A stretch of 64,000 nt of DNA from Prorocentrum cordatum (Eukaryota; Sar; Dinophyceae; Prorocentrales; Prorocentraceae), in the NCBI GenBank assembly GCA_963575745.1, contig CAUYUJ010014186.1, positions 365,543 to 429,542 of the forward strand. The letters run 5' to 3'. Shown here one piece after another: positions 33,303 through 44,252 of the stretch. Made by a program: the position numbers and the translations under genes. The notes below the pieces were generated by a model. It worked only from the letters and a program-made list of their open reading frames with translations. It was not told the origin of the DNA and did not search any database. Each line of letters opens with the position of its first letter. The first letter of the stretch is position 1.

Positions 33303-33486
33303 GGGTATGGTGCCCATGTGCTTCGGCCTGCGCCCTGGTGCGCCAGCCGCCTGTGTCGTTTGACGCGGTGGGCTGGCGTGTCGGCTGTTGGCGCACGGCC
33401 GCGGCCTCACCCAACGTTGTTTGGGCGCCGTATTCCCCCCTCTGGGTGGCATCGCGGTCGAACGTCGCCGCGAAGGAGACTTATGG
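33303..33486 (+). repeat. Split direct repeat B2 (right terminus)
   Basis: Copy of B1. After CTTATGG the sequence leaves the repeat and enters pyrimidine-rich flank (CGCCCTCCGCTTCCTCC), marking the right end of the element. Confidence 0.95.
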
Positions 33487-33654
33487 CGCCCTCCGCTTCC
33501 TCCTCCTCCTTATCCTCCCTTTCCGTGCTCAGGTAGGAGACCCAGAAGTGGATTTGGACAGGGATCGAGCTGCCCTGCTAGCGACAGAGCTGGCGCCCAT
33601 CGAGTAGTAGAGGTTTGGGAGCTCGCCTCCCCCCCCCGACGCTGCGTTTGCGCC

Positions 33655-34090
33655 TCCTCCTTCCTCCTCCTTCCTCCTCCTCCTCCTCCTCCTCTTCCTC
33701 CTCCTCCTCCCCCTCCTCCTCATCCTCCCCCTCCTCCACCTCTTCCTCATTCCGCGGGCCTTCTGACGAGGCGCCTCTGACGAGATAGGGCTGGCGATGC
33801 TGGCCTTCGCGGCCGTCAGCTCCGCTGCGAACATAGCGGTGCTGCTGTTGTGCCCTCGGCGCGGCCCTGCCACCATCGAGAGCGTCTTGCTCCTGCTGCT
33901 GTCGATCCTCCTCCTCCTCCTCCTCCTCCTCCTCCTCCTCCTCCTCCTCCTCCTCCTCCTTGTCGTTGTCGTCCTCATCGTCGTCGCCGTCGTCGTCGTC
34001 GTCCTCCTCCTCCTTCTCCTCCTCCACCTCCTCCTTGTCGTCGGCGTCCTCGTCGTCGTTCTCCTTCTCCTCGTCCCCCTGGCACAGCCC
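33655..34090 (+). repeat. CCT array with CGT inserts
   Basis: CTCCTCCTC runs at 33655-33745 and 33908-33960, then GTCGTC and CTCCTC mixtures to 34085. Between the two blocks (33790-33900) is unassigned sequence. Confidence 0.9.
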
Positions 34091-34379
34091 TTGCCTCAAG
34101 GAGCTGGTCGAGGAAGCGAGGACACCCGCGGACCTCTCCCTACGCGTCCTCTCAGCCGAGTGCCGCTCCTCCTCCTCCCCCCCGCCTCTCTGTGTCCGGG
34201 CCGTGTGTCGCCTCTTCCACCTTTTTCTCCTCTTCCGCGCTTCGCGGCCGGCCCGGAGGGCAGAAAGAGCAAGAGAGATAGCGGGAGGGAGGGAGGGAGG
34301 AGCAAGAGGGACAGTGGGAGGGAGGAGGGAGGGAGCGGGCCAGAGGGTTAGAGAAGGGACGAGGGGTGCGAGACGAGGG

Positions 34380-34705
34380 GGGGGGGATGAGATGGAGGGG
34401 AGGGTGAGGAGGAGGAGGAGGAGGAGGAGGAGGAGAAATGAGAGAGACGATGAGGAGTTGAATTATCATGACTATGATGATGATGGTGATGATCATAAGC
34501 ATGGTGATTATGAGTGTAATGCTGATGATGGTGCTGCTGATGATGATGACGACGATGATGCTGATGATGATGATGAAGTTGATGATGATGCTGATGATGA
34601 TGATGCTGATGATGCTGATGATGAGGCTGTTGATGCTGAGGATGCTGATGGTGATGCTGATGCTGATGCTGCTGATGAAGCTGATGATGATGATGATGCT
34701 GCTGC

Positions 34706-34738
<33 letters not shown>

Positions 34739-34790
34739 CGATGATGATAATTATGATGAACATGATCATGGTGATCAACCTTGGAAAGTA
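34380..34790 (+). repeat. GGA run followed by GAT array
   Basis: GGAGGAGGA at 34405-34437, then GATGATGCT-type array to 34790. Confidence 0.93.
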
Positions 34791-34884
34791 ATTTAACGAC
34801 CCCCCCGACCAGATTCCAATGAGAGCCCAAGGGAGTGGCAACATGAACCTAGTAGGATCCGAACCGGATTCCAATCGGATTCCG

Positions 34885-35300
34885 ATGGGGCCATCTTGTG
34901 GCCCTCTTGGGCGATCTTGTGCGCCTCTGGGGCCGTTTTGGGGCCCTCTTGGATCGTCTTGGGGCTCTCTTGGGCCGTCTTGGGGCCCTCTTGGGCCCTC
35001 TTGGGGCTTTCTTGGAGGTCTCTTGGTCCGTAGTGGGGCGATATTAGGGGCCTTTTGGGCCGCCTTTGAGCGTCGGGAAGCCGAACAGATGAGAACGCCA
35101 CAATCCTGCAAAAACCGACGGGAAATCGATGGTTTTTGCCTCCTGGGGCCTTGAGACGCTTCTTCGAGGCCTCTTTGGGCGTTTTGGGAGCGTCTGCGGC
35201 CGTCTGGAGGCTATTTTGGGCGTCTTGGACCGATCGGTCGGCGACTCGGAGCCTTCTTGGACCGTCTTGGGGATGCTTGGGACCCTCTACGAGCGCTTTG
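34885..35300 (+). repeat. 21-bp GTCTTGGGGCC satellite, copy 2
   Basis: The clearest copies follow GCCGTCTTGGGGCCCTCTTGG with a 21-bp period (34890-35040). On the minus strand this reads as a seven-residue collagen-like repeat (PQDGPRG), giving a 319-codon open frame that I regard as a by-product. Confidence 0.85.
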
Positions 35301-35630
35301 GGGCGCCTGAAATCCGCGCTCAGACGGAAACCCCATCTTTGTGTCGGACCGCCAGGGGTACTATTCGTCCGGGGAACCCCAGGAGCCGCCCCGCGCGCGA
35401 ACTATAACTATTGTTCACCTGTAGCTGGAGATCTTAGCACGCCTCTGGCCCGTTGGGCCACCGAATTGAAGTACTTTATTTGTCATGATTCAAACGATAT
35501 CGCTTGGTGGTTCCCCTCGGGAATTTATATGTTATTTTGAGTGTTACGGATAACGATGGGGAGGATCGATAATGGCATCCCAGGGTTGTGATGGCCAGGA
35601 GGATGGTGAGGAGGACTCCCGAGCCCAAGC
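35301..35630. other. Unassigned spacer
   Basis: Single-copy-looking DNA of more balanced composition (35400-35560 is AT-richer). No ORF of note and no RNA gene recognised. Confidence 0.4.
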
Positions 35631-35635
35631 GCCGC

Positions 35636-36755
35636 CAATGATGATGACGATGATGCTGCTGCTGATGATGATGTTGATGATTATGATGGTGAGGATGATG
35701 AGCATGAGGCTGATGATGATGTCGATGATGATGCCGATTCGGATGATGATTCGGGTGATGATGCTCATTATTATGCTGATGCTGTTGATGATGATGACGG
35801 TGATGATGATGCTGATGATGATATTGATGATGTCGATGATGATGATTATGATGATGCTGCTATTGATGACGAAGCTGATGATGTTGCTGATGCTGCTGAT
35901 GCAGGTATTGATGATGATCATGGTGATATGATGATTATGGTGAGGATGATGATGCGATTATTATGATTATGGTAATGCTAATGCTGCTACTGATGACGAT
36001 GATGATGCTGGTGTTTCTGAGGATGAGGATGAGGACGATGAGGATCATAAGGATGATGATTGCGATGATTATGACGATGCTGATGATGATGACGATGCTG
36101 ATGCTGATGCTGATGCTGATGATGAGGAGGATGAGGAGGAGGATGGGTATGAGGATGATGGTGATGTGGATGATGATCATTTTTCTAGTGATTACGATGC
36201 TGCTGACGTTGATGAGGATTATGATGCTGATGGTGATGATGATGCTGCTGCTGATGATGCGGATGATGATGATGCCGGTCGTGATGATGATGCTGATGAC
36301 GATGATGCTGCTGATGACGCTGATGATGCTGATGATGGTGGTGGCTGTGGTGGCGATGGTGGTGATCATGTTGATGATGGCGACATGATGGTGATGATGA
36401 CGTTGGTGATATTGAGGCTGATGCTGCTGCTGCTGCTTCTGATGATGCTATGATGCTGCTGCTGATGATGATGCTGAGGCTGCTTATTTTGATTCGGCTG
36501 CTACGGTTTATGATGATGCTGATGGTTCTGATGTAGATCATGATGATACTGATGATAATGATATGATGTTGCTGTTGACGATGATGCTGCTGCTGAGGAT
36601 GATGATGAGGATGAGGATGAGGATGATTATGATGATTCGGCTGCTGCTGTTTACGATGATGCTGGTGATGCTGATGCCGATGTTGATGCTGATGCTGATG
36701 GTTGTGATGGTGGTGGTGATGATGATGGTGATAATGAGGAGGAGGAGGAGGCTGA
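35636..36755 (+). repeat. Long GAT/GCTGAT array
   Basis: About 1.1 kb of GATGATGCTGATGAT with interruptions; ends in a GGA run (36738-36770). Frames read poly-Met, poly-Asp or poly-His. Confidence 0.95.
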
Positions 36756-36777
36756 GGAGGAGGTTGAGGAGGGATCG

Positions 36778-36940
36778 GAATCGGAACAGTAATAGGACTA
36801 GGAATAGGAATAGGAATAGGAATAGGAATAGTACTCGGAATCGGAATAGGCATAGGAATATGAATAGGGATCGGAATCGGAATCGGAATAGGAATAGGAA
36901 TAGGAATAGGAAAAGGAATCGGAATAGGAATAGGACGAGG
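36778..36940 (+). repeat. GGAATA/GGAATC hexamer array
   Basis: About 25 units of GGAATA or GGAATC. The reverse strand reads as an Ile-Pro alternating frame, judged non-coding. Confidence 0.95.
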
Positions 36941-37233
36941 AGGAGGGGGCGACGGAGGAGGAGGAAGATGAGGAAGAGGAAGAGGAGGGGGATACCGACC
37001 TCCTGGGGATTGTTTCTTCATTTGACCTCCCATGTGATGGTGGAAGCGGTCCCGGACGCGGTCCCGGAAGCGTGGCGCCCGCCACTAAGCGGAGAGCGTG
37101 GCGATGATTTCGTTCCGCCTCAGTCTGCGCCGTCGGGGGCGAGGGGGGGAGGCGCGGCGCACCCCCCGCTGCTCGCCCAATGTGGGCCGCCGTCATGGCG
37201 GCGCGCGTGACGAGCCGACGAACTACAAGCTGA

Positions 37234-37839
37234 CACGACGAAGATCACCCACCATCTTACGAACCACACGCAGAGGAATCTCATCCACCAGCTGACGAGC
37301 TACAAGCTAGACATTTACAACATTGCCTGCGATACTCACCCGCCTCGATAGAGACTGCTGGCACTGATGCTGGGACTGTACTCGCATGGAGAATTAAGAA
37401 GGGAAACAGCTCTCGAGAGAACGGGCCACCTCATCCGACGCGGAGTACAACCACGCCTGAACGACATCATGACCATCGCTACGAGCGCGTTTGTGATGGC
37501 GCCCAATGCTGGACTGATGAGCTGCGGAACGTGCAGCTGGGGCTGCGTATCATGCGTCCCAGGGAAGAGTTGCGTGACAGGCAGCCTAAGTACGACGCCA
37601 AGTACGCCGCCAAGACCGACGCCAGGAAGGACACGACCGATCAGGCCGAATATGTTGGTAGTACGTCGTCGTGGAAGTACCGGTGGGCAACGGCCGCGCC
37701 GCCTACGACGAGTGCGACTGCGGCCGCGCCGCCTACGGCGAGTACTACAACGACAGTGCGTCCGATAACGACCTGTACTTATACGACCCCCGGGACTGCT
37801 ACGACAACTGGCAGGTCTACAGGGGCCCCCAGAAAGTAG
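37234..37839 (+). CDS. Candidate exon, His/Tyr/Arg-rich open frame
   Basis: A stop-free frame of about 200 codons whose first ATG is at 37531. Convincing stretches are HHDHRYERVCDGAQCW and DELRNVQLGLRIMRPREELR followed by KYDAKYAAKTDARKDTTDQA, a charged helical segment. After about 37680 the frame turns into Thr/Ala low complexity, while another frame (37671 on) becomes acidic and Tyr-rich (AAYDECDCGRAAYGEYYND, LYLYDPRDCYDNWQVYRG), suggesting a frame change or splice there. No family is recognised. It lies upstream of, and on the same strand as, the WW-domain segment. Confidence 0.35.
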   Translation, partial: HDEDHPPSYEPHAEESHPPADELQARHLQHCLRYSPASIETAGTDAGTVLAWRIKKGNSSRENGPPHPTRSTTTPERHHDHRYERVCDGAQCWTDELRNVQLGLRIMRPREELRDRQPKYDAKYAAKTDARKDTTDQAEYVGSTSSWKYRWATAAPPTTSATAAAPPTASTTTTVRPITTCTYTTPGTATTTGRSTGAPRK

Positions 37840-38873
37840 TACGCTGCGACTTGGCAGCCGACGACTCCGATTCGGGTCCCAGTGGTTACGAAGTCTGCGC
37901 GCCCACTGACTTGCTACAGCCACCAGCAGAGCTTTCAGGTCCACCGGGCGACCGTCGGGGACCACGGGCTGAAATACGAGGACCGCGCGCACAGCTAAGA
38001 GACCCAGCGGAAAAACTTCAAGTCCAATTTGTTGAGCAAAGAGACCCGCCAGCAGACCACGAGATCCACGACCATAGCTACAAGAGCCACGACCAGAGGT
38101 ACTACAGGACCCGCCTGCCGCGCCGCGAGAGCCACCTGCCGAGCCACGAAAGCCACGAGCTGAGCAGCGAGGACGCACGATCAGCCACGAAAGCCAAAAA
38201 CAGGACTGCAATAACTACCAGCTGAACCACGAGGACTGCCTGCTGCGCTACGAGGGCCGCCAGCTGAGCTACGCGGGCCACCAGCTGAGCTACCTGAGGC
38301 GCCAGCTATGTCACAAGGACCAAGGGCGCAGCTACCAGAGCTACGAGGGCTACTTGCTGAGTTTCCAGGGCCGCAGCCAAAGCGAAGAGGCATGATTCCG
38401 AGACCCACCAGCTGAACCACGAGGGCCACAGGCAGTGATGCGAGGGCCACTGCCGAGCTACGAACGCCTGCCGCATCCTGAGCTACTGTGACCACGCGCT
38501 GAGCTTCCAGGGCCACCAGCTCAGCTACAAGGGCCACCCGTGGAGATGCGAGGGTCACAGCGAGAGACACCAGAAGGGCCACGAGGACTGCGCGCTGAGC
38601 TGCCAGGGCCGCGGGCGCAGCTTCGAGACCTACGAGGGCCACCTGCTGAGTTACGAGGGCCACAAGCAGAGCTACGCGGACTGCAGAAAGACCTGCCAGA
38701 GCCTCCTGCGGATCGACTGGGGCGACGAGCTAAATTGCACGGGCCAGATTCAGAACTCCGAGACCCACCTGCTGAGCTTCGAGGGCTTCAGATGGAGCTG
38801 CGAGGGCCTCAACTTGGTTTGCGAGGGCCGCTGGCATAACTACCTCAGCCGCGAGGTCAACCAGCTGAGCTGA
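37680..38873 (+). pseudogene. Tyr/His/Gln-rich repeat segment of the WW-domain locus
   Basis: A degenerate repeat of roughly 24-30 bp encodes variants of YEGHQLS. It is seen in frame at about 38225-38390 (RYEGRQLSYAGHQLSY) and again in the stop-to-stop frame 38439-38873 (TYEGHLLSYEGHKQSY, then CRKTCQSLLRIDWGDELNC). Stops at 38436 and 38871 and frame changes interrupt it. Read on the minus strand the same DNA gives Val/Ala/Leu runs. The plus strand is preferred because the WW domains downstream are on it. Alternative: a non-coding minisatellite. Confidence 0.45.
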
Positions 38874-38932
38874 GACGTCTATGAGGGCCACCAGCTGCGC
38901 ACCAGCACGATCAGAAGCGACAGTTCCCTGAC

Positions 38933-39140
38933 GGATGGGCGCGCGCGAAGGTCAAGTCCGGCAATGCGTACTATTACCACGAGGTCACGTAGCAGACGCA
39001 CTGGTCGCCCCCTCTACTGGGAGGCGAGGTGCAACAACCAGCCTCCCCGCTACCCGGCTGGAGCAGTTTCTTCGACAAGCGGAGGCGACGCTACTGCCGC
39101 TATGCGGCAAAAGATGACGTGGAAACTGCCGCCGAGATAC
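38933..39140 (+). pseudogene. Tandem WW-domain pair, broken
   Basis: WW 1: GWARAKVKSGNAYYYHEVT, then a TAG stop (38990-38992), then QTHWSPP. The Trp codons at 38936 and 39002 are 22 residues apart, with YYYH and the final Pro as in the family. WW 2, in the same frame: PLPGWSSFFDKRRRRYCRY (Trp at 39059); the closing TWKLPP (Trp at 39120) is one base out of frame, the shift lying near the AAAA run at 39109. WW domains bind Pro-rich ligands and occur in splicing and signalling proteins. Either a pseudogene or a gene with two sequence errors. Confidence 0.7.
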
Positions 39141-39670
39141 GGGGGCCCCCAGTGGGCCAGGTCCGCCGACGCACCCTTCCGCAGCCGCCTCAAGAAGCCA
39201 GCGCAGCCACCAGAGCTTCCAGCAAAACTGCGAAGACCACGAGTTGAACGACGGCGATACCGACCAGCCTACTTGAAGCCCTTGATTTATGGTACTCCAG
39301 CATGCGTGACCGGAAACCTGGGACGCACGACATCTACAGAGCTGCGAACAAGGTGCGCCGTGTATGATTTTGCGCGCAAGGTGCACCTTCTTCGGTAGGA
39401 GCTACGACGTCTACTGATCGGCCCGGCCGCTGCCTCCCATCTCCCCTCCTCCTTGGAAGAGTAGGCTACACGAGAAACATGTGGCCTCCCCTCCCCCCAC
39501 CCCCTCAGGAAGGCCCCCCTGGTGGCGTTCTGGAGGCCCCGTGCGCGCGTGACGGGCCCGCGCGCGTGCGGGCGCGGATGCTCGCGGGCAAGCAGCGCGG
39601 GCCGCCGAAACGTCTGCGAGAGAGATGGAGGGGGGGAGGAGGGGGGGGTGTAGGGGGATGATGTCCACGG
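39141..39670. other. Unassigned sequence after the WW locus
   Basis: A possible continuation frame (KKPAQPPELPAKLRRPRVER, about 39190-39260) is Pro/Arg-rich and could be the end of the WW-domain protein. Beyond 39400 the DNA is GC-rich without recognised genes. Confidence 0.35.
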
Positions 39671-39674
39671 GAGG

Positions 39675-40245
39675 AAGAGCATGATTAGGAGGCTGATGAT
39701 TCTGCTGTTGCTAGTGGCGATGCTGGTGATTTTGCGGGCGCTGGTGCATGCTGCTGCTGATGATGCTGATGTTGCTGGTGATGGAGAGGAGGATGAGGAT
39801 GAGGGGGGTGCGCACGTGATGAGGATGATGCTGGTTATTGTAAAGATGGCGAAGGGGATGACGATGACGGTGATGGTGATGAGGATGATGGTGCTGTTTA
39901 TTATTATGCAGATGCTTATGCTGTCGATGATGATGATGTGATTGACGATGATGGCGATGATTGTGATGATGACAATGGTGATGCTGCTGATGCTGGTGCT
40001 GCTGGTGATGCTGTCGGCTGGGATGATGGGGGCTGATGATATCGGATTTGGTGGATGTGATTACGATGCTGGTGGTGATGGTGAAAATGATGATGGTACG
40101 GCTAATGGCGATGGTAATCATGATGATGACGATGGCCATGATTATGACGATCAGGGGGTGGTGATGGTGATGTTGCTGCTGACGATGATGCTTGGGGATT
40201 TTATATGCCGATGGCGGTGGTGATGATGATGGTCATGCTCGTGCT
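39675..40245 (+). repeat. Decayed GAT array
   Basis: GATGATGCTGGTGATG mixtures with many substitutions; plus orientation as for most arrays. Confidence 0.9.
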
Positions 40246-40304
40246 GCTGCGTAACCCAGGAAAACACCTAATTATCGATTCCCCTTCTCGGTGACCCCAT
40301 AACG

Positions 40305-40370
40305 AGGAGGAGGAGGAGGAGGAGGAGGAGGAGGAGGAGGAGGAGGAGGAGGAGGGTGAGGAGGAGGACG
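40305..40370 (+). repeat. (GGA)n array
   Basis: Perfect GAG units over about 50 bp, then GACGAC. Confidence 0.95.
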
Positions 40371-40519
40371 ACGACGACAACGACGAGGATGAGCAGGCCC
40401 GAACCCTCGCCGCAGCAGGTACAGGCACTGGCGCCTCAGCGGGGAGTCCGCGCCACAGGCCCACGGGGGCCCCAGCCCGCGCGCGCGCGCCCGCGCCGGC
40501 TCTCCCGCCGCGCGCGCCC

Positions 40520-40855
40520 TTGGGCAGCCGTCGTCGTTGTCGTCGTCGTCGGTGTCGGCGTCGGCGTCGGCGTCGGCGCCGTCGCCGTCGGCGTCGGCGT
40601 TGCCGAGGAGCATGATGATGAGGGGGCGTTTGATGCGACCGAGGAGGAGGATGAGGATGAGGAGGAGGTTGAGGAGGAGGGGGAGGAGGAGGAAAAGGAG
40701 GATGAGGTGGGGGATGTTGAGGTGGTCGCCGTCGTCTTACTCGTTGCGGGAGAAGGAGGAGGAAGAGGAGGAGGAGGAGGAGGACGGCGAGGAGGAGATG
40801 GAGGAGGAGGGAGTTGAAGAGGAAGGGGAGGAAAGGGAATATGATGACACGCTAG
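40520..40855 (+). repeat. GTCGGC array and GGA-rich tract
   Basis: GTCGTCGTC and GTCGGC hexamers (40530-40602), then GAGGAGGATGAGG (40620-40850). Confidence 0.9.
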
Positions 40856-40954
40856 GTGCGCTCGCGTCATATCTGACGTCCTACTCCTCCCTCCCATCCC
40901 TTACCATGGTGTAGATCTCCTCTCTATTCGCACAGTCGGATGTCGAGCAGGGCA

Positions 40955-41290
40955 ATGATCCCGAGAGGGTGCGCGATGCATCGTAGAGCAAGGCATATCA
41001 GGGCGTAGAAGAGCACGGCAGAGCGTAGCATGTCATAGCATGGCGTGGCGTTGCGTAGTGAAGAATTGCATCACAAAGCATTGCAGCGCAAAAAATGACA
41101 TCGCACAACGGCACAGAACAGAACATGGCACAGCATGGCGATGAAGATCAAAGCGTAGCATAGCATAGCATGGCGTGGCACTGCGTAGTCAAGCACTGCA
41201 CATGCTAGCATTGCAGCTGAAGGCATAGCATCGCACAGCGGAACACCACATAGTATGGCATTGCACGCTGTGGCATGGCACTGGAAGTCA
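40955..41290 (+). repeat. Degenerate GCATAGCATGGCG tract
   Basis: Short words CATAGCATGGCG, TTGCGTAG and GCACAGC recur irregularly every 10-20 bp. No single period is dominant. Confidence 0.6.
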
Positions 41291-41294
41291 TGGC

Positions 41295-41507
41295 GCCAGC
41301 ACTGCAGCGGGAGCACGATTCGGAACAAGCGGAAGCGCGGAAATCAGGCCAGCGCTGCAGCGGGAGCACGATTCGGAACGAGTGGAAGCGCAGACATGAG
41401 GCTAGCGCTGCAGCAGGAGCACGATTCGGAACGAGCGGAAGCCTGAAAATGAGGCCAGCGCTGCAGCGGGAGCAACATTTTGGAAAACGACCCAAGCGGA
41501 AACCCAG
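41295..41507 (+). repeat. 53-bp tandem repeat, four copies
   Basis: Units start GCYAGCRCTGCAGC at 41295, 41348, 41401 and 41454, exactly 53 bp apart, and contain GAGCACGATTCGGAAC. Confidence 0.95.
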
Positions 41508-41949
41508 CTCCCGGGAATCTTGTGTGTAAAAAACAGTACGCGAAGGGGGCCGGACATCTTCTGGACGTCATCAGGTGAGAGAGGAGAGTAGTATTCACAT
41601 TGTGTAGTTGTCGAGGAGGGTGAGGAGGAGAGGGGGGAGGGAGGAGGAGGAGGAGGACGGGGGTGCGGGACGGGGAATGAGGAGGAGGAGGAGGAGGACC
41701 AGGGTGATGCAAGTATGCCTCAACGGTGCTGCGATCCATCCTCCCGTCCAAAAGTCCCCGCCTCACCAGTCCCTACAGGCATCCTTGTCCACTGCGGGAG
41801 GCGCCAGCCCCCTCCCCTCTTGACGTTGACAGACGAGCGTCCCCCGTGGGTCCTCCAGTCGGGCGAGGCCTCGCTTTGCGAAAGGATCCGCCTGCCATCC
41901 CTGTGGCCAACGGGGCTGCAGAGAGGTAGGGCCGATTACAGCTTCAGGA

Positions 41950-42365
41950 GGCGTCCGACGACGGCTCCGTTTCGAACACAGATCTGCCCTTCATTCGTGC
42001 AAGCGTTGCACACTTGGATGAAGTTGCATCAAGCTCAAAGCTCTGGCCATCACATCGGATGAAGTCTCAAGCGACAGTCCCGCTTAAAACACGAGAGCCG
42101 CCCTCCATCCGTGTACTTGGTGCGCACTTTGGAAGAAATTTCGGGCCGTCGAATCTGGAACATCTCAAGCCGGAGCCCACTTGTGAAAATGGACCGCCGT
42201 CCATCCGTGCAGCCTTCCTTTTCTCAGACGAGTGTGCGTGGCGCCATGGCGAGAGAGCCCCATCCTGAAACCGGAGCCTCCCTCCATCCGGGCAGTGCGC
42301 GTGGCGCCAGTAAGAGAGCGCCCTGTTCCGGAGGCCACGTGTGCTCCGTCCGTGCAGCTCGTGTG
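41950..42365 (+). repeat. Dispersed CCGCCCTCCATCCGTG family, locus 1
   Basis: Repeats of roughly 70-80 bp share CGAGAGCC, a variable AAAA segment and CCGCCCTCCATCCGTG (for example at 42105 and 42190). Related copies lie at 53215-53350 and, inverted, at 57900-58170. Confidence 0.7.
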
Positions 42366-42720
42366 GATTTTTCTTGTAGGGTGAGAGCGCGCGGCGCCAG
42401 GACGCGAGCCGCGCTGCGATGGGCACCGCCTGTGCTCGACCCGCAACCCGATTCGTTGCTGGAGGTGTCGAGCGTCGAGGTCGTGCGCCGTGAGGGGGTT
42501 TTGGGCGACATGCCTCGCTCGCCCTGGCGGCACGTCGGGTGCTGCGACGGAGAGTCGGTTGTCTGTCAGGGGGAGGGGTAGTGACGGAGCTGGGGGGGGG
42601 GGGGAGGGGGATGGGGGAGGGACATGCGTGGAGACGGGAGGATGGAGGAGGAGGAGGAAGAGGACACGCTCCTTGTGGCGCTCCATCTCGGCCCTGCTCC
42701 TCCTCCTCCTCATCCTCCTC

Positions 42721-42780
<60 letters not shown>

Positions 42781-42854
42781 GCATCAGCATCATCATCATC
42801 ATCATCATCATCATCGTCATCATCGTCATCATCATCATCATCATCATCATCATG

Positions 42855-42909
<55 letters not shown>
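42721..42909 (-). repeat. (ATC)n array, minus orientation
   Basis: A long, nearly perfect TCATCA run; the only sizeable GAT array in the window with ATC on the plus strand. Confidence 0.97.
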
Positions 42910-43079
42910 CCGTCCTCTTCCTCCTCCTCCTGCTCCTCCTCCTCCTGCGGCTCGTCCGTCTCAGTCCCTCTTCCTTGCGAATAACTCCCCCCGGTTGTTT
43001 CTCTCACCTTCGTCCTCCCACGCTGTGCGTCCCCCCACCCTGGGTGTCTTTCCACCCTGGGGTGTACAGATACCTTGTA

Positions 43080-43233
43080 TTTAGTCGGGCATGTCCCCCT
43101 AAAGCAGGAATATTCAAGAATAGTAAGCAAGATTGTCAGGGGACGATTTTTCATGCTCCTTTGACAATTTTTGACGTTTGACTTTAAGATTTTTCTTTCG
43201 AGATCCGCCTATAAGAGGACATGCCCGACCTAA
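43080..43233. mobile_element. MITE family copy 2 (154 bp)
   Basis: TTTAGTCGGGCATGTCC on the left, GGACATGCCCGACCTAA on the right, AT-rich interior with GGGGACGATTTTT. No clear 8-bp duplication, but 25-bp imperfect direct repeats abut both ends exactly (43055-43079 and 43234-43258, 21 of 25 identical, starting CCCTGGGGTGTA). Confidence 0.85.
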
Positions 43234-43524
43234 CCCTGGGGTGTATAGGTACCTGGCACGTGTCCTCCCACCCCTTTGGTAGGTTCGTACCGTTGCTGAG
43301 CCACTGGTGACAGTTTGAGCGCCGCCAGTGGCCCAGGATCGGCTGGGCATCGACCAGTCTGCGCTATCGGGGGCCGCGGGCACGGTGACAGTGCGTGGAT
43401 GCCTCCTGCGTGCCCTCCTTGTGGGCGGCAGGTCGGGGGCGTCCAGGAGGGGGATGAGGACGTGTGCGGCTGTCATGGCTGGGGCCATTGAGAGATCTCA
43501 TGGTCCCCCCTCGTTCGCGCACAT

Positions 43525-43733
43525 GCCTCGGAGGAGGAGGAGGACGAGCAGGAGAGGGAGAAGGAGAAGGAGAAGAAGGAGGAGGAGGAGGAGAAGGAGA
43601 AGGAGAAGGAGAACAGTGAGACGAAGGAGGAGGAGGATAAGGAGGAGTAGAAAGAGGAGGAGGAGGAGGAGGAAGAGGAGGAGGGGGAGGAGTGGGAGGA
43701 GGACGAGAAGATGATGATGCGGATGTTGATGCT

Positions 43734-43764
<31 letters not shown>

Positions 43765-44221
43765 ATGCTGCTGATGATGATGCTGATACTCATGATGATG
43801 TCAATGATGATGACGCTGATGCTGATTCTGATGATGACGATACTGATGCTGATGATTGTGATGCTGCTGATGATGCTAATGGCGCTGCTGATGATGATGC
43901 TTATACTGATGACGCTGATGTTGTTGATGATGCTGATGCTGCTCATGCTGCTACTGATGGTATTGTTGCTGACGATGCTGATAATGGTGATGATGATGAT
44001 GATGAAGATGATGATGTCGCTGTTGATGGTTGATGATGGTGATGCTGATTCCGATGATGTTGCTGCTGGTGATGCTGATGATGATACTGATGACGATGAT
44101 GATTGATGCTGCTGATACTGAGAATGACGATGATCATGCTGATGCTGCTGCTGATGGTGGTGATGCTGACGCTATTGCTGACGATGGTGCTGATGCTGAT
44201 GATGACCATACTGATGCTGCT

Positions 44222-44252
<31 letters not shown>

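Larger units (their letters stand above)
24124..33486 (+). mobile_element. DIRS-order (PAT/kangaroo-like) tyrosine-recombinase retrotransposon, 9.36 kb
   Basis: Order on the plus strand: A1 (24124-24558), leader, small ORF, gag-like ORFs, RT, RNase H, tyrosine recombinase, B1 (32663-32846), A2 (32846-33280), B2 (33303-33486). The A1...B1A2B2 split direct repeat is the hallmark of PAT, kangaroo, TOC and Ngaro elements. In those families a circular DNA intermediate is integrated by a tyrosine recombinase without target-site duplication, and none is seen here. B1 and A2 join at a shared G, and B2 and A1 end with that same G at the outer edges. A1/A2 differ at 9 of 435 positions and B1/B2 at 3 of 184, with no indels, so the insertion is fairly young. 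The RT/RNase H part is nevertheless spread over many frames. Confidence 0.93.

Noticed and set aside
34152-35111. 319-codon minus-strand ORF with collagen-like repeats
   Set aside because: Runs through a GAT array and the 21-bp satellite; explained by repeat periodicity.
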